Position numbers and translations under genes: made by a program. Positions 1 through 8,700 of a DNA stretch of 9,262 nt are shown here, piece by piece. Under the pieces are notes generated by a model. That model did not search any database. It saw nothing but the letters and a program-made list of their open reading frames with translations, and had not been told where the DNA came from. Every line of letters starts with the position of its first letter. Position 1 is the stretch's first letter. Origin of the DNA: an uncultured Eubacteriales bacterium (GTDB lineage Bacteria > Bacillota > Clostridia > Oscillospirales > CAG-272); NCBI GenBank assembly GCA_900556615.1, contig USPP01000040.1, positions 1 to 9,262 of the forward strand, in the 5' to 3' direction.

Positions 1-1
1 C

Positions 2-1288
2 GTTCGTATGAGTTTTGTCATTTCCCACGACCGTTATTTTCTTGACTCCGTCGCAAATAAAATTCTTGAAATCGAAAACAAAAAATCCCGTATTTTCAAC
101 GGAAACTATACGGCTTATGTAAAGCAAAAAGCGATCGACCGAGATATTCAGGAAAAGCACTACAATAATCAGCAAAAAGAAATAAAACGAATAGAAGCCT
201 ATATCGAACAGCAGAAACAATGGAATCGCGAGCGTAATATCATCGCTGCCGAAAGCCGTCAAAAGCTCCTCGATAAAATGGAACGTATTGATAAACCGGA
301 AGCACTTCCCGATAAGATCAGAATGACCTTTGAGAAATCGGAAGAGAGTGGAAACGACGTTATGACGGTGAGCGGATTGGCAAAAGGATATCCTGGGAAG
401 CCACTTTTTGACTCTCTCTCGTTCGATGTCAAAAAGCATGACCGCCTTTTTATTTGCGGTCAAAACGGATGCGGAAAATCCACACTCATTAAGATTCTTG
501 CAGGACGTCTTTCTGCCGATAAGGGATTTGCAGCAAGAGGGTATAATGTAAAAATCGGTTATTATGATCAGGAAAATCAAGACCTTCATCCGGAAAATAC
601 GGTTCTTGACGAAATTTGGAACGCATATCCATCTATGACGGAAACAACGGTAAGAAGCGCGCTTGCTCTCTTTCTGTTCAAGGGTGACGATATTTTCAAA
701 AAGGTATCGGTTCTCAGCGGTGGCGAAAAAGCAAGACTCACGCTTGCGCGGCTTATGCTCTCTAAAATGAATCTTCTGATTCTGGACGAGCCCACAAATC
801 ATTTGGATATTAACTCACGCGAGGTTTTAGAGGATGCTCTTACCGCCTTTGAAGGAACGATAATCGCGGTATCACACGACAGATACTTCATTAATAAACT
901 CGCTACCAGAATACTCGACTTCGGCGCAGAAAGCAACTGTCACTTATTTGCTTTTGAAGGAAGCTATAATCAGTATATTGAATACAAGAAAAAATATCTC
1001 TCAAAACCGGAAAACGATAAAAAAGAGACCACCATTACCACCTCAAAAGAGCAATATCTCAATACGAAACGTGAAATGGCGGAACACAGAAAATCGGAAC
1101 GTTTATTAAGAAATCTGAAGGAGGATATCGGTATCACTGAAAAACAAATTTCCGAGGTAAACGAGGAAATCAATACCTGCGACGCTTATAACCATATACA
1201 CCTTGCGGCGCTTGAGAAGAAACTCACAGAGCTTGAGGACAAGCTTCTTTCTCTCTATGAAAAGCTTGATGTATTGGAAGGTTTATAG
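2..1288 (+). CDS. ABC-F family ATPase, 5' end cut by the window edge
   Basis: This is the C-terminal two-thirds of a soluble tandem-ATPase protein of the ABC-F group, whose members act on ribosomes and have no membrane domains. Counting from the first in-window Met (base 8), residues 6-9 (SHDR) are the H-loop of the first ABC domain. Residues of about 36-105 form the charged helical linker between the domains, ending in a KMERIDKPE stretch typical of the group. The second ABC domain is complete: Walker A GQNGCGKST at 151-159, signature LSGGEKARL at 236-244, Walker B LLILDE at 256-261 and H-loop SHDR at 289-292. A lysine/glutamate-rich coiled-coil tail fills about 330-426, as in YdiF/Uup-like members. 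The frame is open to the left edge, and the H-loop sits only six residues in, so the Met at base 8 is internal. Whether it is a housekeeping translation factor or an antibiotic-resistance ABC-F cannot be decided here. No clear terminator follows it. Confidence 0.93.
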   Translation, partial: VRMSFVISHDRYFLDSVANKILEIENKKSRIFNGNYTAYVKQKAIDRDIQEKHYNNQQKEIKRIEAYIEQQKQWNRERNIIAAESRQKLLDKMERIDKPEALPDKIRMTFEKSEESGNDVMTVSGLAKGYPGKPLFDSLSFDVKKHDRLFICGQNGCGKSTLIKILAGRLSADKGFAARGYNVKIGYYDQENQDLHPENTVLDEIWNAYPSMTETTVRSALALFLFKGDDIFKKVSVLSGGEKARLTLARLMLSKMNLLILDEPTNHLDINSREVLEDALTAFEGTIIAVSHDRYFINKLATRILDFGAESNCHLFAFEGSYNQYIEYKKKYLSKPENDKKETTITTSKEQYLNTKREMAEHRKSERLLRNLKEDIGITEKQISEVNEEINTCDAYNHIHLAALEKKLTELEDKLLSLYEKLDVLEGL

Positions 1289-1476
1289 TATACATATAAA
1301 TTGAATTGCTCCCTTTTTATGAAAATCTGATAAGAATAATATCCTTTTGTCGTGTTACGATACTTTTTGATTTTATCAGCGATAACATTATTCTGATATG
1401 ACTTAGGTGTTTTTTCTGTTCTTTGCCATTTTAATCTATGCGTTGTGCGAGAATATCGATCAATATTTGAATAATA
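1289..1476. other. AT-rich intergenic spacer without a convincing gene
   Basis: The spacer lies between the ABC-F gene and the mntP promoter. It contains overlapping short inverted repeats: CTGATAA (1327-1333) with TTATCAG (1373-1379), AGAATAAT (1333-1340) with ATTATTCT (1387-1394), and TATCAG (1374-1379) with CTGATA (1393-1398). None is GC-rich or directly followed by a T-run, so none makes a good terminator. A minus-strand frame of 84 codons crosses it but has no ribosome binding site. Confidence 0.5.
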
Positions 1477-1505
1477 TTGACAAATCAATACGCATATGCT
1501 ATAAT
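1477..1505 (+). promoter_or_regulatory. Sigma-A type promoter for the mntP transcript
   Basis: TTGACA at 1477-1482 and TATAAT at 1500-1505 both match consensus exactly and are separated by 17 bases. TG at 1497-1498 adds an extended -10 element (TGCTATAAT). Transcription should start at about 1511-1513, which coincides with the first bases of riboswitch helix P1. The core promoter is therefore strong and constitutive, and regulation must lie mostly in the RNA leader. Confidence 0.9.
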
Positions 1506-1510
1506 ACATA

Positions 1511-1595
1511 GATAAGGGAGTAGCCGGCGCAAATGCGTTGCCCTATCAACATTCTGAGATTTTCTCTGGTTGGGTATGAAACGGCGAGACTTATC
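1511..1595 (+). promoter_or_regulatory. yybP-ykoY manganese riboswitch aptamer
   Basis: The leader carries the two conserved segments of this aptamer class: GGGAGTAGC at 1516-1524 and GGCGAGAC at 1583-1590. Helix P1 pairs GATAAG (1511-1516) with CTTATC (1590-1595). A hairpin pairs CGGCGC with GCGTTG around an AAAT loop (about 1525-1540). A second arm pairs CAAC (1547-1550) with GTTG (1569-1572) and GAGA (1556-1559) with TCTC (1563-1566). Known members bind Mn2+ where two conserved loops dock. Being next to mntP fits this class. The 3' half of P1 is also the 5' arm of the following terminator, so Mn2+ binding should block termination and turn the gene on. Confidence 0.92.
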
Positions 1596-1625
1596 TGCAT
1601 GTTTTGGCAGATAAGTCTATTTTTT
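1587..1625 (+). terminator. Riboswitch-controlled intrinsic terminator
   Basis: There is a perfect 12-bp stem of AGACTTATCTGC (1587-1598) with GCAGATAAGTCT (1607-1618), an 8-base loop and a run of six T at 1620-1625. Bases 1590-1595 are shared with aptamer helix P1, and GATAAG occurs both at 1511-1516 and at 1610-1615 as competing partners. The two structures are mutually exclusive. This is the OFF state, expected when manganese is low. Confidence 0.93.
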
Positions 1626-1669
1626 ATCTCCCGAAATCTTATCAGTAAAGAAGCAAGGATATAATTTTT

Positions 1670-2230
1670 ATGGATATTGGGGAACTCTTTACAATTGCGA
1701 TATGTCTTTCTATGGACGCCTTTGCCGTGTCAGTCTGTAAAGGACTTTCTATAAAAAAAATCACCCTCCGCCATTGCTTGACCGCAGGATTCTATTTCGG
1801 TATATTTCAGGCGCTAATGCCGTTTATCGGCTACTTGCTCGCAAGCACTGTCGCCGCCAAAATTACCGATTATTCCTTTTATATTGCCTTTTTTCTTCTT
1901 TTGACAATCGGTGTGAATATGATCAGAGAAGCAATAAAAGGAGATGAAGAATGCACAGATGGTTCAATGTCCTTTAAAGCCATGGCTCCTCTCGCTGTCG
2001 CAACGAGCATTGACGCTCTTGCTGTCGGCGTGTCCTTCGCTCTTGTAAGCGTAAATATTATACCGGCAATCTCTCTTATCGGCATTACCACCTTCTTAAT
2101 ATCAGCGCTCGGAGTAAGAATAGGAAATCTTGTCGGTGAAAAATTTCAAAAAATAGCTTCCATCATAGGAGGTTCCATTCTTATACTGATTGGTGTCAAA
2201 ATCCTTCTTGAAGGGTTAGGTATAATGTAG
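1670..2230 (+). CDS. mntP: Manganese efflux pump MntP
   Basis: This is a complete 186-residue inner-membrane exporter of the MntP family (formerly DUF204/YebN), which removes excess Mn2+ from the cytoplasm. Six hydrophobic segments are visible at about residues 4-24, 36-58, 67-86, 106-128, 131-152 and 164-182. The two halves carry related motifs, SMDAFAVSV (14-22) and SIDALAVGV (113-121). Their aspartates D16 and D115 match the conserved acidic residues thought to line the metal path. A hydrophilic loop rich in Asp and Glu lies at about 88-100. The length is normal for the family. The ATG at 1670 follows an AAGGA ribosome binding site (1655-1659) with 10 bases between. The gene is alone on its transcript behind a manganese riboswitch, so its substrate assignment is supported by both protein motifs and regulation. 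No clear terminator follows the stop. Confidence 0.96.
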   Translation: MDIGELFTIAICLSMDAFAVSVCKGLSIKKITLRHCLTAGFYFGIFQALMPFIGYLLASTVAAKITDYSFYIAFFLLLTIGVNMIREAIKGDEECTDGSMSFKAMAPLAVATSIDALAVGVSFALVSVNIIPAISLIGITTFLISALGVRIGNLVGEKFQKIASIIGGSILILIGVKILLEGLGIM

Positions 2231-2378
2231 CAAAAAGCAGAAACGATAAAAGAGATAAAAAACGGACAAATTACCGAATCTGACTTCTCGCCATAATCCG
2301 CCTTTCCTCAGCATCATAATACTATAAACAATCCCCAAAGCACAGAAAGAACATTTTCTGACTTCCCGATATGCCATC

Positions 2379-2406
2379 TTGGATAAAGAAATTGTCATTT
2401 TATAAT
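2379..2406 (+). promoter_or_regulatory. Weak candidate promoter in the mntP-synthase spacer
   Basis: An exact TATAAT lies at 2401-2406, with a poor -35 match TTGGAT at 2379-2384 (three of six bases) 16 bases upstream. It could start a transcript at about 2413 that covers the hairpins downstream, either as a small RNA or as the long leader of the glucan synthase gene. In AT-rich DNA a lone TATAAT is often chance. Confidence 0.25.
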
Positions 2407-2455
2407 GGTTTCCAAAAGCCGAAAATCGCAAAGAACCTCTGTTTATCTTTAAGAG

Positions 2456-2499
2456 AATCTCTAATCATTCAATGTACATAGACGTCAAAGAGATTTTTT
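2456..2499 (+). terminator. Weak terminator-like hairpin
   Basis: AATCTCT (2456-2462) pairs with AGAGATT (2489-2495), and the T-run continues to 2499. The stem is only 7 bp, AT-rich, and the loop is 26 bases, so termination would be inefficient. It may simply be part of the structured region downstream. Confidence 0.25.
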
Positions 2500-2516
2500 G
2501 TCAGTCTAAACAAAAA

Positions 2517-2568
2517 TTCCGCAGACAGCGTATCCATCTGTCAAAGATTTTTGTGACAAATGGCGGAA
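2517..2568 (+). other. Long imperfect hairpin of unknown function
   Basis: CCATCTGTCA (2534-2543) pairs with TGACAAATGG (2554-2563) with a single C-A mismatch and a 10-base loop. An outer 5-bp helix, TTCCG (2517-2521) with CGGAA (2564-2568), stacks directly on the 3' side, leaving a 12-base bulge (2522-2533) on the 5' side. GACAG (2524-2528) inside the bulge could instead pair with CTGTC (2538-2542), giving an alternative fold. This could be a structured RNA, a leader element or a dispersed repeat. The class is not recognised. Confidence 0.4.
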
Positions 2569-2602
2569 AACATCTCGAACCGGATTTGGGCAGTGATTTT
2601 TT

Positions 2603-2634
2603 AGAGGTACCCTTAAATAGCAGGGTTCTTTTTT
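2603..2634 (+). terminator. Candidate intrinsic terminator upstream of the glucan synthase gene
   Basis: AGAGGTACCC (2603-2612) pairs with GGGTTCTTTT (2623-2632) around a 10-base loop, with one T-T mismatch and two G-T pairs. The 3' arm runs into six T (2629-2634). It could end a short RNA from the spacer, terminate read-through from mntP, or act as an attenuator for the synthase gene 130 bases downstream. Confidence 0.45.
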
Positions 2635-2746
2635 ACACATGATTTATCTTTTAATCTTCATATATTACAGTCATAATATTCCTGATTTCTGTCGATACTA
2701 TCAAATACCTGAATAAGTTGACTTCAGGCAAAGCTTGATAAATTGT

Positions 2747-2755
2747 AAGGAAGGA
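2747..2755 (+). promoter_or_regulatory. Ribosome binding site of the glucan synthase gene
   Basis: AAGGAAGGA lies 7 bases before the ATG at 2763. In-frame stops TGA (2736) and TAA (2739) lie just upstream, so no earlier start in this frame is possible. The next ATG (2799) has no comparable site. Together these fix the start of the large gene. Confidence 0.88.
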
Positions 2756-2762
2756 AACTTCT

Positions 2763-5700
2763 ATGACGAAAATCAGAAAAATAAACATAAATAAAATCAT
2801 GTCGGAAATAGAAAGAGTATACGGTGATTCGGATTTATTCACCATTCTCGAACAATACGCAGAGAAAGCAGAAAGAGCAATCGGAAAAAAAATAAAATAT
2901 TCCTCGTTCTTCGATAAAGTTCATAACATAGTTATACCGGATAAAATCAGCGATCCCGACAAAATTGCCGCCATCATGACAAAAGGAGATATTACTTTTT
3001 CGTTCCGCGAAATTTCGCTGTTTTATGATTATGCAACCGTTTGGGCGCTCATCGGACTGAATATCCCTTTTCGTTCCGACAGAGAACTCTGTGATACCGT
3101 TGAGTATCTGAAAACGCTTCACCATATAGATCCAGATGAAATTATGATGCATCTGTCGGAAGCAGAAAGAATTCTTTATAAAAGCAAATATTTTTACGGT
3201 TCCGATAACGCAACAAAAAATGCCTGTCGAAACAATGTTGCCGGCTACGCCGAAAAATTTTCTATCAGTGAAACAGAAGCAGCAAAGATACTCTGCTCAT
3301 CTAATCCGCTGAAAGAAAAAAAGAGCATCGCTTCCAAAATCTATTTTCCTTCAATATGGATTATCTGTACCCTGTTTTTTTTACTCGCCGCTTTTCTTAC
3401 TAAAGGTAATATTGCCCTCTCTCTTCTGTTGATTCTGCCGCTTTCGGAATTATCTAAAGAAATTTGCGACGCCCTCTTTTCCCGTATTGTCAAATATTCT
3501 CCTATTCCCAGGCTTAAACTCTCCTCAATCCCTGATGAGGCTCCTACCATATGTGTAATCACTTCCCTTCTTACCTCAGAAAAAGACGCAAAAGAGCTTT
3601 CGGAAAAAATACGAAACTGTTATTTCGCAAACCGTGACAAAAATGCCTATTTCGGTTTGCTTTGCGACCTGAAGGAAGCAAATACATCTTCAAGCCCCGA
3701 AGATGAAAGACTTATTGCCTTTGCCCGGGAATGTCTCGAAAGCCTCAACAGCAAATACGGCTGCGAGATTTATCTCTTCGTAAGAAGCAGACGTTTTTCC
3801 GCAACAGAGGGAAAATATATGGGGTGGGAAAGAAAACGCGGAGCAGTAATTGAACTCACACGCCTGCTTCGCGGAAAAAATTCCTCCATATCTGTTCTTT
3901 GCGGCGATCCGGTCCGACTTTCGGGAATGAAATATGTTATCACTCTTGATTCCGATACCAGGCTATATAACGGAGCAATCAGGGACATGGTCGGTTCCAT
4001 GCTTCATCCCGCGAATACTCCTGTCATCGAAAACGGAAGGGTAGTGAGCGGACATGCCATCATGCAGCCAAGAATGGAAGCCTCTCTTGAATCTGCCGAA
4101 AAAACGCCGTTTTCCGTTCTTTCAGCCGGAAACGGAGGAACCGATATTTATGCAAGCGCCGCATATGAAACCTACCAAAGTATCTTTGGGGAAGGTATAT
4201 TCTGCGGTAAAGGGATATTCGATGTAACCGCATTTTCAGAGGTTATTGACGGCGCTTTCCCGGACGAATCGGTTCTCAGTCATGATTTGCTGGAGGGAAC
4301 AAGGCTCCGAGCGGCAGCTCTTACCGATATCTCTCTTACCGATAATCTTCCGAAAAATCCGCTTTCCTGTCTCGATCGTCAGCACCGATGGATAAGAGGC
4401 GATGTACAGGCGCTTATGTTTACCGGTAAATATGTACAGAACAGTAAAGGAAAGCTTTACCGCAATCCGATCTCAAATCTGTCAAAATATAAAATTCATG
4501 ATAATATCCGACGCTCGCTTGTTCCGATTGCAGCGGCAGCAGCGGTGCTGTGGTGCATTTTTCTTCCTGAAAATACCGCCTCTGTAACTCTGATGCTTGC
4601 TTTATCCTACCTGATTTTTCCCTGTCTTATATCGGTCATTTTTTTGCTGAAAAGTTCCGGACGCCGTTTTTTCTCCTATGTGATGCCGGGAGTTTTTCAC
4701 GCTGTAGGAAATTTTTTATATGCAATTGCCTCGCTTCTCCAGAATGCGCTGATTTCGGCAGACGCCGTTTTACGCGCCGGATTTCGTATGCTGTTTTCAA
4801 GAAAGCATATGCTTGAATGGAAAACGGCATCGGAAGCAGAGAAAGGAATAAACGGCCTTCCGCTTTATTTGTACAAAATGCTTCCCTCTCTTCTTGCAGG
4901 CGCCGCCGTGTTGATATTCTGCCCTGCCGCTGCCATTAAAGCAATAGGCGCGCTATGGGTAATGTTTCCCTTTGCCGCCTATCTGATAGGCAAAGAATTT
5001 TCTCCGGCGCCGCACATTACAAAATCTCAAAAAAATGAAATTACCGGATACGCCGAAGATATATGGAAATTTTTCTCGGAAAAAGTAACCGCCGCCGATT
5101 CTTATCTTCCTCCGGATAATTTCCAGCTTTCTCCTGCGGAAATAACCGCTCACCGCACTTCTCCTACTAATATAGGACTATATTTATTAAGCTGTGCGGC
5201 AGCAAAGGACTTCGGATTCATTACCCTCAGTGAGCTGATCTCCAGATTGAAGAATGCGATCGACTCCATAGAAAAAATGCAGAAATGGAACGGACATCTT
5301 TACAATTGGTATAATACGCAAACTCTTGACATTCTCGGTTCACCGTATGTTTCTACCGTCGATTCAGGCAATTTCATAACCTGTCTTGTCGCTCTCTATT
5401 ATTCACTTGACGATTATGACGATGGTACGAGACGAATAAGCGAGCTTTCAGCAAGAATAGCAAAGCTTATTTCAGAAACCGACTTTTCACCTCTGTTTGA
5501 CAAAAGGAAAAAACTTTTCAGAATCGGAATCAGCACCGCTTCGGGAGAGGTCGGAGAGGGATGCTATGATATTTTCATAAGCGAAGCAAGAACTACCTCC
5601 TATTATGCAATCGCCTCCGGTCAGGTGCCGCGTGAGCATTGGAGCCGTCTTTCAAGGCCCCTCATCAGCCGCGACGGCTATATAGGTCTTGCATCATGGA

Positions 5701-8700
5701 CCGGCACTATGTTTGAATATATGATGCCCGCACTCCTTCTTCCGACGCGATTCGGCTCACTGTCATATGAAGCGCTTTCTTTTGCCGTTAGGGAACAAAA
5801 AGCCGACAGTACAAGCGGTGTCTGGGGAAGATCGGAAAGCGGATATTTTATGTTTGATCCCGATCTTAACTATCAATACAAGGCATTCGGAGCAGCGTCT
5901 TTGGGAATGAAGCGAGGTCTTGAAAAGGATAATGTTATTTCTCCGTATTCTTCCTTTCTTTGCCTTTGTATCTCTCCCGGAGCGGTGCTCGAAAATCTGA
6001 AAAACCTGAAAAATCTGGGCATGTACGGTCAGTACGGATTTTATGAAGCGCTCGACTTTACGCCTGCAAGAGTTGGAAAAGGTTATGCCATTATACGAAG
6101 CTATATGTCTCATCATATAGGAATGAGTATGATTTCCTGTGCAAACGCTTGTTTCGGCGGAGTTTTTGTCAAGAGATTTATGAAGAGCCCCGAAATGGCG
6201 TCGTCAGCAGAACTTTTGGAAGAAAAAATACCGATAAATGCTGACATTGCAAAGCATATAATAAGAAGAAAAAACACTGCCTATCACCCTCTTTCACGCA
6301 ATCAGGTCTCCCGTATAATCAAAACCGATCATTCTCCATCTCCCGCTATGCCCTACGCTTCCGTCATATCAGAAAACGGAATTACCGTAACGGGAAGCCT
6401 TGATATTCTAAAATTCTCGGTATCGGGAATCGATATATCGGTAGATCCGTTTATCTTCGGGGAAATACACCGTCCTCGTCTTCTGTTTTCCGCGGACGGA
6501 AAAATATATGACGCACTTTCAGGTACTATGTCAAGAGGAGCTATTCAAAATAAATTTATATTCCGTCTCGACGAAAAAGAGCTTATGGCGGAGGTTTCCG
6601 TCTCTGTTTCCGGCAAAAACAAATGTTTCGCAATATCTCTTGATGTCAGAGGACACTTCAGAAAGCTATATCCATTATTCTGTTTTGAACCCTGTCTCTC
6701 CCCTGCCCATGACAGAGAAGCGCATCCCGCCTATTCCGATATTATGATCAGTGCGGAATATCTCGAAGCGGAATCTCTGCTTCTTTATACCAAAAAACAG
6801 AAAAATCCCGAGGAACCCGATCTGTGCCTTGCCGTATCCTTTGAAAGCCACGGCGGAAAAGAAAGCTATCAGACTTCACGGGATATACTCGGTCTGATGT
6901 ATTCGGAAAAAGATTTTGAAAAACTCTTTACCGAAGAGTTTAATGCACCTTGCGGAGCTGTGATCAACCCCTTTTGTGCTGTAAAAAAGGAATCTGAAAG
7001 CCAGGGCGGTAGATATATAGGCAATATCCTTATGACAGTCGGAGAAAGTCGATCTGAAGCTGTTGCCTCATTATTTGCGGCAAGAAAAGAAATTCATTCT
7101 TCAAAATACAAAAATGCCGCTGTATTCTTTTCCGAGAAGTTACTCAGAACCACGGAAGAGCGCCTTAACGTATGCGGAGCGCAGGGCGATTTCAGCCGCT
7201 ACGCCGAGCTTATGTTTACCTGTGCTGTACGGAAGCGCAATGCGGGAAAAGCTGCTGTAACGCATTCCATCGGAGAACTGTGGAGATACGGCATATCCGG
7301 CGACATTCCGGTTTTCTGCCTTGATATAAAGGATACCCTTACAGGAGGAAGCCCTGTGAGAAGAATCTTATCAGGTTTTATTTCCGCACACAAATACCTT
7401 GCGCTTTCAGGCATCAAGAGCGATCTTGTTCTTATGTATAAGAGCGACGGAGATTATGGCGGTACACAGCTCGCGGCATTGAGAGAATTGTGCGAAGAGA
7501 CGGCAAGCACTTTTATGATAGGACACTCGAACGGTATTTTTCTGATAGACGGCGGAAGCGATGTGCTTTCGGCAGTTTCGGTACTTTATGCTGAAATCGA
7601 CAGGGAAAGTACACTTGACGGCATATGTACTGCCTATATCAGACCGGTTAAGCCGAGAGAAGAAATCATAGCAAAGCCGCCAATCATTCTCCGTCCCACG
7701 GAAAACAGCGACGGTCTTCCGGTTTACGGGGGAAGCTTCATGAAAAAGGGCTTTGCCGTATACAAAGGTTCGCAGAGCACTCCCTGGTCATATGTCTATG
7801 CCATGAATCATTTCGGAACGCTTGTTACCCAAAATTCTCTCGGATATACTTGGATAGGCAACTCCCATGAAAGACGGATCACCCTCTTCAACGGCGATAA
7901 TCTTCTTGATTTTTCAGGAGAAAGACTGATCTATACGGAAGAAGGACAGGAATATGACCTTTGTGCCTGCGCTTATAAGGTTTTCTTTGGACGGGGAGCG
8001 GCAGAATATTGGGGAAGCATAAATCAGATTGATTATAAAGTGACAGTTACAATCGGCGTGAAGCTTCCCTGCAAGATCATCACAGTTGAAATTCCGGATG
8101 ATGTTTCTCTTGAATACAGAATAATTCCCGTGATGGGAGAAAAAACATCAGCGTCAAAACCGATTAGTAAAATTCATGACGGAGATACCATAAGATTTGT
8201 CCCGCGGATCACCTCAGAAAAGAAATATGATACCGGATTTCTGACGGAAAAAAGATTTCCGGGGAAAAGAGTATATATCCTCGGAGCATATCCGTCGGGG
8301 GGCGAGGCTGTATTTTCCGAAATCAAATCCTCCTATTCAACCGAAGCTCAGATATCCTCTGCCGAAGCAGAATATGAAGCCGCAATTTCTTACCTCCTGC
8401 CAAGCTTTAATTTGAAAATGAACGACCCGTATCTGGCAGAAATGACAGGCTACTACCTCCCCTATCAGGCGCTTGTCTGCCGATTCTTCGGAAGAACGGG
8501 TTTTTATCAGTCAGGAGGCGCTTACGGCTTTCGCGATCAGCTTCAAGACTGCCTATGCATCATGCACGGCGCCCCCTCTCTTGCAAGAACTCATATACTC
8601 CGCTGCGCCGCGCATCAATATGAGGAAGGAGACGTCATGCATTGGTGGCATACCGTATACGGAACCTCCAAAGGAGTAAGAACCCGATATTCCGACGATT

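Larger units (their letters stand above)
2231..2762. other. 532-base intergenic region, no convincing protein gene
   Basis: It separates mntP from the glucan synthase gene. The first part (2231-2400) is AT-rich and shows nothing I can name. From about 2401 on it holds a consensus -10 hexamer, two hairpins followed by T-runs (2456-2499 and 2603-2634), a long imperfect hairpin (2517-2568) and a 6-bp hairpin CCTGAA (2708-2713) with TTCAGG (2723-2728). It ends with the ribosome binding site of the next gene. I looked for T-box, c-di-GMP and other common leader motifs and did not recognise one. A 56-codon frame on + (2472-2642) and a 44-codon frame on - (2506-2640) overlap the structured part; neither has a good ribosome binding site. 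Confidence 0.6.

Noticed and set aside
8..1288. Treating the Met at base 8 as the true start of the ABC-F protein
   Set aside because: The frame is open to the window edge, and the first-domain H-loop sits only six residues in; the Walker A, signature and Walker B of the first domain must lie upstream.
1255..1509. 84-codon minus-strand open frame between the ABC-F gene and mntP
   Set aside because: It has no ribosome binding site, runs through the mntP promoter and into the 3' end of the ABC-F gene, and its product is Lys/Tyr/Asn-rich low-complexity sequence typical of AT-rich DNA read by chance.
2216..2431. 71-codon minus-strand open frame downstream of mntP
   Set aside because: There is no ribosome binding site before any Met, it overlaps the mntP stop, and the product shows no recognisable domain.
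2600..2634. Possible T-box antiterminator (GGTACC followed by a T-rich hairpin)
   Set aside because: The conserved T-box core (AGGGTGGNACCGCG type) is absent, no specifier stem is visible, and the downstream gene is not an amino-acid or tRNA-charging gene.
2718..2744. TTGACT at 2718-2723 as a -35 box for the synthase gene
   Set aside because: No acceptable -10 hexamer lies 16-18 bases downstream, and the bases are part of a 6-bp hairpin.
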